Assembly: GCA_019745275.1 (NCBI GenBank)
Contig: JAIETJ010000122.1
Span: 1 to 37,937, forward strand
DNA from: Pseudomonadaceae bacterium
Lineage (GTDB): Bacteria > Pseudomonadota > Gammaproteobacteria > Pseudomonadales > Pseudomonadaceae
Reading direction: 5' to 3'
Length of the DNA: 37,937 bases
Part shown: positions 25,009 through 33,870 of the stretch, one piece after another
Layout: every line of letters begins with the position of its first letter
Position numbering within the stretch: the stretch's first letter is position 1
Position numbers and translations under genes: made by a program
The notes under the pieces: model-generated
Database searches by the model: none
Seen by the model: only the letters and a program-made list of their open reading frames with translations
Told to the model about the DNA's origin: nothing

Positions 25009-26135
25009 CAGCCCATCTCCATGTAAAACAGTGCGGCCATGGCATCCAGCAAGATCACCGCGAAGATTGATTGAACCACGCTTGAGGTGGTGTGCGCGCC
25101 GACAGAGGCCGCGCTACCGCTGACTTTGAAACCCTCCAAGCAGCCAATGCTGGCAATTAAAAAGGCAAATACGGGTGCCTTGGCCATGCCGACCAAAAAG
25201 TTGTTCAGGGGCACATCATGCAAAATCGACAGAAACAGAGCGGGGGATATATCCAGGGTCAATGCGCACACCAAGCCACCGCCGAAGATCCCCGCGAGCA
25301 TGGCGATAAAACTCAGGAGCGGCAGGGTAATCAGCAGTGCCAGTACCCGAGGCAGTACCAACAGTTCAATCGGGTTAAGGCCGAGGGTGCGAATTGCATC
25401 GATCTCTTCGTTGGCCTTCATCGAGCCTATCTGCGCGGTAAAGGCGCTGGCGGTGCGTCCGGCGAGCAAAATGGCGGTCAGCAATACGCCAAACTCGCGC
25501 AAAAACGACACGGCCACGAGCATCACGGTGTAGATACTGGCGCCAAAACGGGCGAGTACGGTGGCGCCCAGAAAAGCCACTACGGCACCGACTAAAAAGG
25601 TCAGTAGTGCCACAATCGGCGCGGCGTTTAGGCCGGTTTGTTGGATCTGTGCCACCAGCGCCGTGAGCCGCCAGCGCGAGGGGTGCAGCAAGCTGCGGCT
25701 GAGGGTGACGAATATCAGACCAATAAAGCTCAGTAACCCCAGCAGGTGCTGCGCCATGCCCGTGACGAGCATGCCCAGCTGCGCCAACCATGCGCGCGGC
25801 CCGCTCGGTGCAATGCTGCTGGCCGCCGCTGCGCTGTTGTCGAGCGCCGCCAACACTGTCAGTAATAAGGCTTGGCGGGCCGCCGGCAAACACTCGGGGG
25901 TGTCCAGTAGTTGACGCACTCGCGCCGGCCCGAACAATCTCACCAGTAAGGCTGCGCCGGCCGTGTCGAGTGCGCTTAGCTGGCTAAAATCAACGGGCTG
26001 GGCGCCGCTTAGCGGTAATGCTAGGCGAGCCATTAACTGCTCAAGAGCGGCGTACTGCGGTAGCGTCCAGGCACCTTGGATACGTACCTGATGCGGGTCA
26101 ATTTGCAGTAAGGGGTTGGCGCTGAGACTATTCAT
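25005..26135 (-). CDS. MlaE-like permease with N-terminal STAS domain
   Basis: The product has 376 residues. About the first 110 are soluble and fit a STAS domain (LSALDTAGAALLVRLFG near 50-66), as supplied in trans by MlaB in the canonical system. The rest is an MlaE permease with about five helices, including AVVAFLGATVLARFGA and LREFGVLLTAILLAGRTASAF, a strong family signature. It is first in the four-gene operon, so the order is permease, ATPase, MCE protein, lipoprotein. The same order is known in pseudomonads as a second Mla-type system. Direction of transport is unknown. It diverges from cls across 202 bp. Confidence 0.92.
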   Translation of the reverse strand: MNSLSANPLLQIDPHQVRIQGAWTLPQYAALEQLMARLALPLSGAQPVDFSQLSALDTAGAALLVRLFGPARVRQLLDTPECLPAARQALLLTVLAALDNSAAAASSIAPSGPRAWLAQLGMLVTGMAQHLLGLLSFIGLIFVTLSRSLLHPSRWRLTALVAQIQQTGLNAAPIVALLTFLVGAVVAFLGATVLARFGASIYTVMLVAVSFLREFGVLLTAILLAGRTASAFTAQIGSMKANEEIDAIRTLGLNPIELLVLPRVLALLITLPLLSFIAMLAGIFGGGLVCALTLDISPALFLSILHDVPLNNFLVGMAKAPVFAFLIASIGCLEGFKVSGSAASVGAHTTSSVVQSIFAVILLDAMAALFYMEMGW

Positions 26136-26337
26136 CGGCAGAGTCTAGTGGGATTTGCGGCCGCATAAAAGCGCCCTTGGTTGGCGTTAACAGCGCTGGT
26201 GTTTGCGCATTGGATTGACCACACTCGGCTCTTTTAGTGCACTGCGGGGTTAAAATTAATCGCCTTAACCGCTGTCGTAGCCGCTCCTGAGCCATGTGCA
26301 AGGCGGCGCAAAGAACGCTTATGGGAGTGCAGCACGA

Positions 26338-27765
26338 ATGAACTGGTGGCAGGATTTTGTTTGGCTGATCGGCGTGGCGCTCAGTGTGCTGCACTTGCTC
26401 GGTTTGTTGGCCGCTGTGCATGCGGTGCTGAGTGTGCGTACCGCACAGGGCACCATTGCCTGGGTGGTGTCGCTGCTCTTGCTGCCAGAGCTGACCTTGC
26501 TGCCGTATGTGATTTTCGGCCGCAGTCGTTTCGAAGGCTATATCGCCGCGCGTCGTCAAGAAAATCAACAGATGCGCCGCGCCGCCAGTGCTCAGGGCTG
26601 GCCATTGGCACGCGACAACGAAGCGCTGGTGCAAGGTTTGCCGGCGCTGGCGCAGTTAACCGGAATGCATTGCCGTGGCGGTCATCAGGTGCGTTTGCTG
26701 ATCAACGGGGATGCCAGCTTTGCGGCCATGTTGCAGGCGATTAGCACGGCGCACGCGTTGATCATCGTGCAGTTTTTTATCATCCGTGACGACAGCCTCG
26801 GCCAACGTCTGCAACAAGCGCTGCTGGAGCGAGCCGCCGCGGGAGTGCGGGTGTATCTGCTGTTTGATGGGGTGGGTAGCCATGATCTGCCCGCGGCCTA
26901 TGTCCAGCGTTTGCGCGCCGGCGGGGTGCAGACGCAAGCGTTCAAGGCGCACCAAGGATTGGTTAATCGCTTCCAGCTGAATTTTCGTAACCACCGCAAA
27001 ATTGTCGTGGTGGACGGCGAGGTGGGCTTTGTTGGTGGGCACAATGTCGGCATCGAATACCTCGGGCAAAAGCCGCCGTTGGCCCCTTGGCGTGATACCC
27101 ACATCGAGGTGCGCGGCCCGGCGTTGGTCGATCTGCAACTGACTTTCAGCGAAGACTGGTACTGGGCCACGCATCAGTTGCCGGAGTTACTGCTCAAGCC
27201 GCAACAGCACAGCGGCGCCATGCATTGCCAAGTGATCGCCGGCGGTCCGGCGGATCGGATGGAAACCACCCAGTTGTTTTTTCTTGAGGCGATCACGCGT
27301 GCGCAGCGGCGTATCTGGATCACCACGCCTTATCTGGTGCCCGACGAGGCCATTAGTGCGGCGCTGCGGTTAGCGGTGCTACGCGGCGTGGAGGTGCGCC
27401 TGCTGTTGCCATCACGTCCGGATCATAAAGTGGTGTACGCCGCTTCGAGTTTGTATGCCTACAAAGCGGTGGCTTGTGGGATCAAAGTCTTTCGTTATTT
27501 ACCGGGCTTTCTGCACCAGAAAGTGCTGCTGATTGATGACCACTTGGCCGCCATCGGCAGTGCGAACTTGGATAACCGCTCGTTGCGGCTGAATTTCGAG
27601 GTGATGCTGCTGACGGTCGATCAGGGCTTTGCCGCCAGCGTCGAGCAGATGTTGCATGCCGACTTCGCCCTGTCCCGGCAAATCGGGCCGGATGAAGGCA
27701 GTCAAGCGAGCTTTGTGCAGCGCTTGTGGATGCGACTAACCCTGCTGTTTGCACCGATTTTGTAA
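26338..27765 (+). CDS. cls: Cardiolipin synthase (PLD family)
   Basis: Inner-membrane enzyme joining two phosphatidylglycerols into cardiolipin and glycerol. The product has 475 residues. Two N-terminal membrane helices (about 8-33 and 37-60) precede a double phospholipase-D domain. HKD motif 1 has H219, K221 and D226 (NHRKIVVVDG); motif 2 has H393, K395 and D400 (HQKVLLIDD). Both are complete. The ATG at 26338 begins MNWWQDFVWLIGV, matching the family N-terminus; frames starting earlier lack a membrane helix there. It is monocistronic or leads into the MarC gene 109 bp downstream. Confidence 0.93.
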   Translation: MNWWQDFVWLIGVALSVLHLLGLLAAVHAVLSVRTAQGTIAWVVSLLLLPELTLLPYVIFGRSRFEGYIAARRQENQQMRRAASAQGWPLARDNEALVQGLPALAQLTGMHCRGGHQVRLLINGDASFAAMLQAISTAHALIIVQFFIIRDDSLGQRLQQALLERAAAGVRVYLLFDGVGSHDLPAAYVQRLRAGGVQTQAFKAHQGLVNRFQLNFRNHRKIVVVDGEVGFVGGHNVGIEYLGQKPPLAPWRDTHIEVRGPALVDLQLTFSEDWYWATHQLPELLLKPQQHSGAMHCQVIAGGPADRMETTQLFFLEAITRAQRRIWITTPYLVPDEAISAALRLAVLRGVEVRLLLPSRPDHKVVYAASSLYAYKAVACGIKVFRYLPGFLHQKVLLIDDHLAAIGSANLDNRSLRLNFEVMLLTVDQGFAASVEQMLHADFALSRQIGPDEGSQASFVQRLWMRLTLLFAPIL

Positions 27766-27874
27766 CCTGAGTCAGCGCTCTATAATTTTGCGCTAGGTAC
27801 ACCTATGTAACAGCGTCTGCGGTATAAACCGGGGTTGATTTTTGTATGCAGGCCATTGGCCTTTCGGAGTTTAA

Positions 27875-28537
27875 ATGGATCCTACCGTTACCTTGTTTGT
27901 CAGTATGTTCACCACCTTGCTGGCGATTATTAATCCGCTGGAGGCGATTCCGCTATTCCTTGGGCTGATGCAGGGCAAAGACGACGCCGAACACCGCCGT
28001 GTCGCACGCAAAGCCTGTATCTACGCGTTGTTGCTGATGCTGTTCTTCCTGATTTTTGGCAACCTGTTGCTGCGGCTGTTTGAAGTGCCGTTGAGCATGG
28101 TGCGGGTGGTGGGCGGGGTCATTCTGATGCGCATAGGTTTTGAGTTGTTTGCGCCTTCGGCCACTAGCAATTTGATCCCGCATGGCGGTAATGGCTCGCA
28201 GGATGTTTCGTTTATTCCGCTGGCGATGCCGATCATGTTTGGTCCCGGGGCGATTGCCACTGTGATCGGCTTGACCAGCACCATCAAAGATTCCGAGCGG
28301 GCCTTGCTAGCAGGCGCCGCCGTAATGCTGGCAATGATGGCCTGCATGCTGACGGTGTATTTGTCGCTGCGTTATGCGAAAAACATCTTGGCTAAAATTG
28401 GCCCGCAGGGCATCGATGCGGCCACGCGGATCGTGGGCTTCTTTGTTGCGGCGATGGGCGTTGGGCTGATCTTCCACGGTACCGTGGAATTCTTGCAGTC
28501 CTACGGTGTGCTGCTCGGCGGTGTGGCCGGGCATTAA
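27875..28537 (+). CDS. MarC family integral membrane protein
   Basis: Six-helix inner-membrane protein of 220 residues. Helix 1 contains TTLLAIINPLEAIPLFLGL, with the NP motif of the family. The central loop has IPLAMPIMFGPGAIATVIGL, the paired re-entrant signature. It is more typical of MarC/YchE than the paralogue at 18326. Function is unknown. TTCGGAG precedes the ATG by six bases. A TATAAT at 27781-27786 in the 109-bp gap after cls is a possible -10 element, but no good -35 accompanies it. Confidence 0.9.
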   Translation: MDPTVTLFVSMFTTLLAIINPLEAIPLFLGLMQGKDDAEHRRVARKACIYALLLMLFFLIFGNLLLRLFEVPLSMVRVVGGVILMRIGFELFAPSATSNLIPHGGNGSQDVSFIPLAMPIMFGPGAIATVIGLTSTIKDSERALLAGAAVMLAMMACMLTVYLSLRYAKNILAKIGPQGIDAATRIVGFFVAAMGVGLIFHGTVEFLQSYGVLLGGVAGH

Positions 28538-28569
28538 TGCTTGCTGAACCCTATTTTGGGAGCGTTCCA

Positions 28570-28878
28570 GTGCTTGAACTTCGTCCCAGCTGCGAGCACT
28601 GCAATAGTGACTTGCCGCCCGACTCATTACTGGCGCGGATATGCAGTTTTGAATGCACTTTTTGCGCGGCCTGCGCCGAGGGGCTACTGCACAACGTTTG
28701 CCCGAATTGTGCAGGCGGTTTTGCCCCTAGGCCGATTCGCCCGGCGCGCAACTGGCAGGGCGATAATTACCTCGGTGCTTATCCTGCCAGTAGCAAGGTT
28801 AAGCATCGGCCGGTTGATTTGGCCGCTCATGCGCTGTTGTTGGTCAGCCTGAGCGGGTTGCCGGTCGAACGGCGCTAG
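28570..28878 (+). CDS. DUF1272 zinc-ribbon protein
   Basis: Small cysteine-rich protein of 102 residues. It opens LELRPSCEHCNSDLPPDS and continues with ICSFECTFCAACAEG and VCPNCAGGF, giving four Cys pairs that should bind two zinc ions. This matches the DUF1272 family, whose members start MLELRP. I therefore choose the GTG at 28570-28572, which has GGGAG eight bases upstream, over the ATG at 28537 that would add 11 unrelated residues. The last 35 residues, after the zinc region, look less conserved. Function is unknown. It is separated by seven bases from the convergent DUF533 gene. Confidence 0.85.
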   Translation: MLELRPSCEHCNSDLPPDSLLARICSFECTFCAACAEGLLHNVCPNCAGGFAPRPIRPARNWQGDNYLGAYPASSKVKHRPVDLAAHALLLVSLSGLPVERR

Positions 28879-28885
28879 TCGACTG

Positions 28886-29608
28886 CTAGCTAGCCAGTTG
28901 CTGCACCTGCGCTTCCAGCTCGCTTTGCAGTGCAGGGTCGAGCCGCAGTTGACGTGCCAACTCGTTTAAATAAGCGCGCTCCATAAAATGCTCTTGATCG
29001 ACCATCAGTACGCTGGCCAAGTACATCTCAGCGGCCATTTCTGGGGTGCTGGCGGCGCGGGCCACTTCGGCGGGGTCTAGTGGTTTATTCAGTTCCACGC
29101 TCAGCCACTGCTGCAAGGCTTGGTCGCTGTTGAGTTTGCTGAATTCACCCTCAATCAGTTGCCGTTCACGCTCATCGACATGCCCGTCGGCTTTGGCCGC
29201 GGCCACCACGGCTTGCAAAATGGCTTGGCTATGCTGCTCGGCTTGCGCGGCCGGGAGCCGGTCGAGCGTCTGCGGTTCGGGCGCAGATGTCGCACCTTGT
29301 TGGCTTTGCCAGTTGCCGTAGGCCTTGTAAGCAACCACGCCAAGCGCCGCCAAACCGCCATAGGTCAGGGCTTGGCCACCCAACTTGCGGGCGGTTTTAT
29401 TGCCCAGCAACAAACCCATCGCCCCGGCCGCCAACGCCCCGCCACCGGCCCCCGACAGCAAGCTGCCAAGGCCCGAGCTGCCGCCTAATAAGTCAGTCAA
29501 ACCGCCGCCGCTGGTTGGCGGCGTATTGCTGCGTTGTGGGGACGCGTTGTTCTGCAGTAATTGTTGGCCGGATTTGAGTAATTGATCGAGTAAGCCGCGG
29601 GTGATCAT
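28886..29608 (-). CDS. DUF533 / TerB-like family protein
   Basis: The product has 240 residues. The N-terminus MITRGLLDQLLKSGQQLL leads into a Gly/Ser-rich section and one hydrophobic segment (about 50-105, with GALAAGAMGLLLG and YGGLAALGVVAYKAYG) that may sit in the membrane. The C-terminal 120 residues form an all-helical TerB-like domain, with VVAAAKADGHVDERERQLIEGEF as its acidic, possibly metal-binding signature. Tellurite resistance is not implied by this fold. GGAGAA precedes the ATG at 29606-29608; the open frame to 29824 has no family resemblance beyond it. Confidence 0.85.
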   Translation of the reverse strand: MITRGLLDQLLKSGQQLLQNNASPQRSNTPPTSGGGLTDLLGGSSGLGSLLSGAGGGALAAGAMGLLLGNKTARKLGGQALTYGGLAALGVVAYKAYGNWQSQQGATSAPEPQTLDRLPAAQAEQHSQAILQAVVAAAKADGHVDERERQLIEGEFSKLNSDQALQQWLSVELNKPLDPAEVARAASTPEMAAEMYLASVLMVDQEHFMERAYLNELARQLRLDPALQSELEAQVQQLAS

Positions 29609-29698
29609 CAGCAGTTCTCCCTGCATTAACGGTGATTTAAGCCTTGTCAGCAGGTTAAAAGAACCCTGCCGCAATACCAGCCGAGGAGTGCGTCGAGA

Positions 29699-29760
29699 TG
29701 TTACATCCCCCGCTTGCGCCGCACGGCAGTGCTGCGCAAGCGGGCTTGGGCTTTGTAACA
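29699..29760. repeat. Nested palindrome / long hairpin
   Basis: CCCGCTTGCGC (29709-29719) is an exact inverted match of GCGCAAGCGGG (29734-29744). Inside it GCAC/GTGC pairs around a GGCA loop. Outside it TGTTACA (29699-29705) matches TGTAACA (29754-29760). It lies between the ends of gcdR and the start of the DUF533 gene. There is no T run on either side, so it is not a clear terminator; it could be a REP-like element. Confidence 0.5.
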
Positions 29761-29854
29761 ATGGGTTGCGGTCGTCAGCGCACAGGCTTGTAAAGACTGT
29801 TTGCCTTTTGCGTCCAGCCACCAATCGCAGGGCATCTGTAGGGTAGCCGAGAGC

Positions 29855-30772
29855 TTAAAGACTCGGCTCGGCGCTGGCCGGCTGGCGATACTCGGCCGCC
29901 GCGCCCAGCAGCCAATCACGAAACGCCTGCAGTGTGGCCGACTCAACTTTGCGCTGCGGCACCATCAGGTAGTAGCCCTTGTCGCTCGGGCAACTGTAGG
30001 GGTGGGCGATGACTAAGCGGCCCTCGGCCAGTTCGCGCTGGATTAAAAACGGCGGGATCAGGGCGATGCCCATGTCGTGTATGGCCGCTTGCGCAAGCAT
30101 CGAGAACAGCTCGTAGCGCGGGCCACTCATGTCTCTGGCGACGTTCAAGCCTTGGCCGTTAAACCACTGTCGCCAGGCATAGGGCCGGGTGCTTTGTTGC
30201 AGCAGCGGTAGGTGGCCGATCTGCTCGGCGCTCAGTTGGCGGTGTTCGCCGAAGAGGGCTGGGCTGCACACCGGCAGTAAATTCTCGTGCATCAGAAAAT
30301 AGGCTTCGGTGCCTGACCAGTCGGCGTCGCCAAAGTAGATGGCCGCGTCCAGTTCAGTGTCGGCAAACAAAAACGGCCGGGTGCGGTTGGTCAGGTTGAC
30401 CGTGACTTGTGGGTGCAGCGCTTGAAACTCTTTCAGGCGTGGCAGCAGCCATTGCGTACCAAAGGTTGGCACCACCGCTAGCTCCAGCGTGCCGGCACCC
30501 GGTTGACCCATCACCGCCAGCGCATCGCGCTCCACTGCATCCAGTTGCGCGGCCACTCGCCGGCTGTACGACAAGCCGGCCTCGGTGAGCTTGACCCCGC
30601 GCCGCGAGCGGCGAAACAACTCGATACCGAGAAAGGTTTCCAGCCCGGCGATTTGCCGGCAGATAGCGCTTTGCGTTAGCGCCAGTTCGTCGGCGGCCTT
30701 GGTAAAACTTTGGTGGCGAGCGGCGGCTTCGAAGCTGATCAAGGCGGTGGTGCTGGGGATTTTACGGCGCAT
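29855..30772 (-). CDS. gcdR: LysR-type regulator GcdR of glutarate catabolism
   Basis: Transcriptional activator of 305 residues. The winged helix-turn-helix is at about 4-63 (SFEAAARHQSFTKAADELALTQSAICRQI), followed by a linker helix and a periplasmic-binding-protein-like effector domain from about 92. The sequence pattern is that of the GcvA-like branch of LysR regulators. It is divergent from gcdH, with 273 bp between the starts, as gcdR is in other pseudomonads. Matching operators are visible before gcdH and gcdG. The likely effector is glutarate; this is known for the family, not shown here. Confidence 0.85.
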   Translation of the reverse strand: MRRKIPSTTALISFEAAARHQSFTKAADELALTQSAICRQIAGLETFLGIELFRRSRRGVKLTEAGLSYSRRVAAQLDAVERDALAVMGQPGAGTLELAVVPTFGTQWLLPRLKEFQALHPQVTVNLTNRTRPFLFADTELDAAIYFGDADWSGTEAYFLMHENLLPVCSPALFGEHRQLSAEQIGHLPLLQQSTRPYAWRQWFNGQGLNVARDMSGPRYELFSMLAQAAIHDMGIALIPPFLIQRELAEGRLVIAHPYSCPSDKGYYLMVPQRKVESATLQAFRDWLLGAAAEYRQPASAEPSL

Positions 30773-30905
30773 GGCGGAGCTTCTTGGTTGGGGTTATTTA
30801 TATGACGCTTGGCGGATCAACTGAGGCCACGTCCCTGTCTCGGGTTTAGGCTTTTATGCGCATGCTGCACTTTAAATCGGCCTATATGGACTAAAAACCC
30901 GGCTC

Positions 30906-30973
30906 GAAGTGCGAAATTAGCACAGGTGCGTGCAAATTCCTCGGTTGTCGGACAAGGCGTGGCTGGCTAGGCT
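30906..30973 (+). promoter_or_regulatory. gcdH promoter with GcdR-type LysR box
   Basis: The LysR box is GTGC-N7-GCAC (30909-30923, T-N11-A geometry). It is followed by a GTGCGTGCAAATTCCTCG block that abuts the -35 TTGTCG at 30945-30950. After a 17-base spacer comes a -10-like TAGGCT at 30968-30973. The same layout, with 39 bp from block start to -35, recurs before gcdG. Weak -10 and -35 elements beside an activator site fit LysR-dependent induction. Confidence 0.72.
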
Positions 30974-31045
30974 TAACTCATAGCTACTTTCGCCTACCCG
31001 TTGCTGTGGGTAGGCCACCACCATGCGATTTTTGAGGATTGGATT

Positions 31046-32227
31046 ATGGCCGGCAAGGCAAGCTTCAACTGGGAAGACCCACTGTTGCTCGATCAGCAAC
31101 TGAGCGACGAAGAACGCATGGTGCGCAACAGCGCTCAGCAGTTCGCCCAAGACAAGCTGGCACCACGGGTACTGGAGGCCTTTCGTAACGAATACACCGA
31201 TCCGGCGATTTTTCGCGAGATGGGCGAAACCGGCCTGCTCGGCGCGACCATTCCGGAAGTCTACGGTGGCAGCGGCCTCAACTATGTCAGCTACGGTTTG
31301 ATTGCCCGTGAGGTGGAGCGCATCGACTCCGGCTACCGCTCGATGCTGAGCGTGCAGTCGTCCTTGGTGATGGTGCCGATCAATGAGTTCGGTAACGAAG
31401 CCACCAAGCAAAAGTACCTGCCAAAATTGGCCAGCGGCGAGTTTATCGGCTGTTTCGGTTTGACCGAGCCCGATCACGGCTCCGACCCCGGCTCGATGAT
31501 TACTCGGGCGAAGAAAGTCGACGGCGGCTATCGCTTAAATGGCGCCAAGATTTGGATCACCAACAGCCCAATCGCCGATGTGTTTGTGGTCTGGGCCAAA
31601 GACGACGCCGGTGAGATTCGCGGTTTCGTACTCGAGAAAGGCTGGCAAGGCCTTAGCGCCCCGCTGATTCACGGCAAGGTCGGGCTGCGCGCCTCGATCA
31701 CCGGCGAAATCGTCATGGACAACGTGTTCTGTCCGGAAGAAAACGCTTTCCCCGATGTGCGTGGCTTGAAAGGCCCGTTCACTTGCTTGAATTCGGCCCG
31801 TTACGGCATTAGTTGGGGCGCACTGGGCGCTGCCGAAGCCTGCTGGCATACGGCGCGCCAGTACACACTGGACCGCAAACAGTTCGGCCGCCCATTGGCA
31901 GCTAATCAGCTGATCCAGAAGAAGCTGGCCGACATGCAAACCGAAATCACCCTAGCCCTGCAAGGTTGCTTGCGTCTCGGCCGGATGAAAGATGAAGGCA
32001 CCGCTGCGGTGGAAATCACTTCGATTATGAAGCGCAACAGCTGCGGCAAGTCGTTGGACATCGCCCGGATGGCTCGCGACATGCTCGGCGGCAACGGCAT
32101 CAGCGACGAATACGGCGTAGCCCGGCACTTGGTTAACCTCGAAGTGGTCAATACCTACGAAGGCACTCACGATGTGCATGCGCTGATTCTGGGGCGTGCG
32201 CAGACCGGGATTCAGGCATTTTTTTAA
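31046..32227 (+). CDS. gcdH: Glutaryl-CoA dehydrogenase
   Basis: FAD enzyme that oxidises and decarboxylates glutaryl-CoA to crotonyl-CoA, late in lysine, cadaverine and 5-aminovalerate breakdown. The product has 393 residues with the acyl-CoA dehydrogenase fold. The FAD/substrate segment shows as [17 protein letters not shown] and [16 protein letters not shown]. The catalytic base is Glu372 in [10 protein letters not shown]. An Arg near residue 85-90 in [17 protein letters not shown] fits the substrate-specific Arg of this subfamily. The ATG at 31046 has TTTGAGGATTGG before it, and the N-terminus matches bacterial homologues. It is expected to be induced by GcdR. Confidence 0.95.
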   Translation: MAGKASFNWEDPLLLDQQLSDEERMVRNSAQQFAQDKLAPRVLEAFRNEYTDPAIFREMGETGLLGATIPEVYGGSGLNYVSYGLIAREVERIDSGYRSMLSVQSSLVMVPINEFGNEATKQKYLPKLASGEFIGCFGLTEPDHGSDPGSMITRAKKVDGGYRLNGAKIWITNSPIADVFVVWAKDDAGEIRGFVLEKGWQGLSAPLIHGKVGLRASITGEIVMDNVFCPEENAFPDVRGLKGPFTCLNSARYGISWGALGAAEACWHTARQYTLDRKQFGRPLAANQLIQKKLADMQTEITLALQGCLRLGRMKDEGTAAVEITSIMKRNSCGKSLDIARMARDMLGGNGISDEYGVARHLVNLEVVNTYEGTHDVHALILGRAQTGIQAFF

Positions 32228-32445
32228 CCCTCGCTGGTGCCGGTTGCCAAGCCGCACGTGCCAGTCTGCCGTGCGGTCAGCGGCCGAAGTAACGAGGCGG
32301 CCTGAGTTCGCCGGGCCGGGTGGTTTAATGTGTGCGCCGTTTTACTAGCAGGCGCTCTAAACTACGCGCTGTTGTTGCCCGAGTATCCTGCAGGCCTGCC
32401 GACCTTGAGTTGGCGCCTTGCTTATTGACCCTGAGGTTTCACCCC

Positions 32446-33837
32446 ATGCATCCGCAACTTTCCAGCTCCAGCGAAGCCCTCGCTTGGCTAACGGCCAATG
32501 ACATTCGCCGGGTTGAACTGGTGTTCGCCGACCTGACTAGCGTGGCCCGTGGCAAGGTCATGAGCACTGCCAGTTTTGCTGAAACGCTAGGGGCGAAAAT
32601 GCCCTCGCTGTTTCTCGGCCTGACGGTGACCGGCGGTGAACCACTGGCGGTGTTTGAAAAGTTCTTCCCGCCGACCTTTCCTGACATGGCCATGCGCCCC
32701 GATTGGCGCACGCTGGTGCGCGATCCACTGTCAGCGGTGCCTTCAGCTAGTGTGATTTGCGATCTCGATGCACGCTTTATGGCGGCCGATGGCAGCCGTG
32801 AAATTGAAGTGGCCGATCTTTCCCCGCGGCAAATTCTCAAACAGGTATTGGCGCGTTTGCAGGCCGCCGGTTACCTAGCCAAGGTCGCACCGGAGCTGGA
32901 GTTTTTTCTGGTCCATCCACAGCGCACGGCCAGCGGCGGCTTGCAGGTGGCGCACGGTATGTCGGGGCGCGTTCCGCATATCGAAAGCTCCCACGATTTA
33001 GGTTCGGCCGAGTCGGCGGCGACCTTTGCGCCGTTTTTCGATGAGCTATGGACGGCCTGTGAAATGCAAGGTCTACCCATTAGCGGTTATGGGCATGAAT
33101 CGGCGATCGGCCAGTTTGAAGTCAATTTCAGCGCCGGTGAGCCCTTGGCCCAGGCCGATGCGGTATTTCGCTTTAAGCGCTTGGCCCGCGAAGTGGCGCG
33201 CCGGCATGGTTGTTACGCAACCTTTATGGCCAAGCCTTACTTAGAGGAACCCGGTACGGGCTTGCATTGGCACATTAGTTTGGCTGATGCCGAGGGCAAT
33301 AATCCCTTTACGGCGGCCGATGGTGCGCCGCGTGAGCAGCTGAAGCACTTTATTGGCGGCTGGCAGGCCTCGGCCCGCGCATCGATGGCCTTCTTGGCCC
33401 CGTACGCGCACTCCTATGTGCGTCTGCAGCGTCCGGATGCCTCGCCGGCCAGCGTCGAGTGGGGGTATGACAACCGAACCGCGGCCTTCCGGGTGCCGCA
33501 ATCGAGCCCGGCCAATCGCCGGGTCGAGCACCGTTTGCCGGGCGGTGACGCCAACCCGTACCTGAGTTTGGCGTTGATGCTCGGCGCGGGCTTGCTTGGC
33601 ATGCAGCAACAGATTCAACCGGGCCCAGAAGTCAGTGACCGTGAGGCGGTGTCGGCTCGTGGCGCGCTGCCGATGCAGCTGAGTGAGGCGCTGGATGACC
33701 TGCAGCGCTGCCCAATAATGGCGGATATTTTCAGCGCCGACTTCCTTGCGCTGTACGACATGGTCAAACGTTTTGAGCTTGAAGAGCAGGCGGCTGACGC
33801 CGATTTCGCCTTTAAGCATTTGCTCGACAGAAGTTAA
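32446..33837 (+). CDS. Gamma-glutamylpolyamine synthetase-like (glutamine synthetase family)
   Basis: ATP-dependent ligase of the glutamine-synthetase superfamily, probably adding glutamate to putrescine or cadaverine (PuuA/SpuI/PauA group) rather than to ammonia. The product has 463 residues, typical of that group. Motifs include VFADLTSVARGKVM (beta-grasp domain), KVAPELEFFLV, GHESAIGQFEVNF, FMAKPYLEEPGTGLHWHISL and NRRVEHRLPGGDANPYLSLAL. GAGG precedes the ATG at 32446; earlier frames begin in non-conserved sequence. An imperfect hairpin without a T run (32252-32276) lies between gcdH and this gene, so read-through is possible. Substrate specificity cannot be settled by reading. Confidence 0.85.
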   Translation: MHPQLSSSSEALAWLTANDIRRVELVFADLTSVARGKVMSTASFAETLGAKMPSLFLGLTVTGGEPLAVFEKFFPPTFPDMAMRPDWRTLVRDPLSAVPSASVICDLDARFMAADGSREIEVADLSPRQILKQVLARLQAAGYLAKVAPELEFFLVHPQRTASGGLQVAHGMSGRVPHIESSHDLGSAESAATFAPFFDELWTACEMQGLPISGYGHESAIGQFEVNFSAGEPLAQADAVFRFKRLAREVARRHGCYATFMAKPYLEEPGTGLHWHISLADAEGNNPFTAADGAPREQLKHFIGGWQASARASMAFLAPYAHSYVRLQRPDASPASVEWGYDNRTAAFRVPQSSPANRRVEHRLPGGDANPYLSLALMLGAGLLGMQQQIQPGPEVSDREAVSARGALPMQLSEALDDLQRCPIMADIFSADFLALYDMVKRFELEEQAADADFAFKHLLDRS

Positions 33838-33870
33838 TTGGGATGGCGCTGCTGACCTTGCGGCGCGTCC

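Noticed and set aside
32252..32276. CCGCACG/CGTGCGG hairpin after gcdH, as a terminator
   Set aside because: The 7-bp stem has an 11-base loop and is followed by TCAGCGGCC with no T run, so intrinsic termination is not supported.
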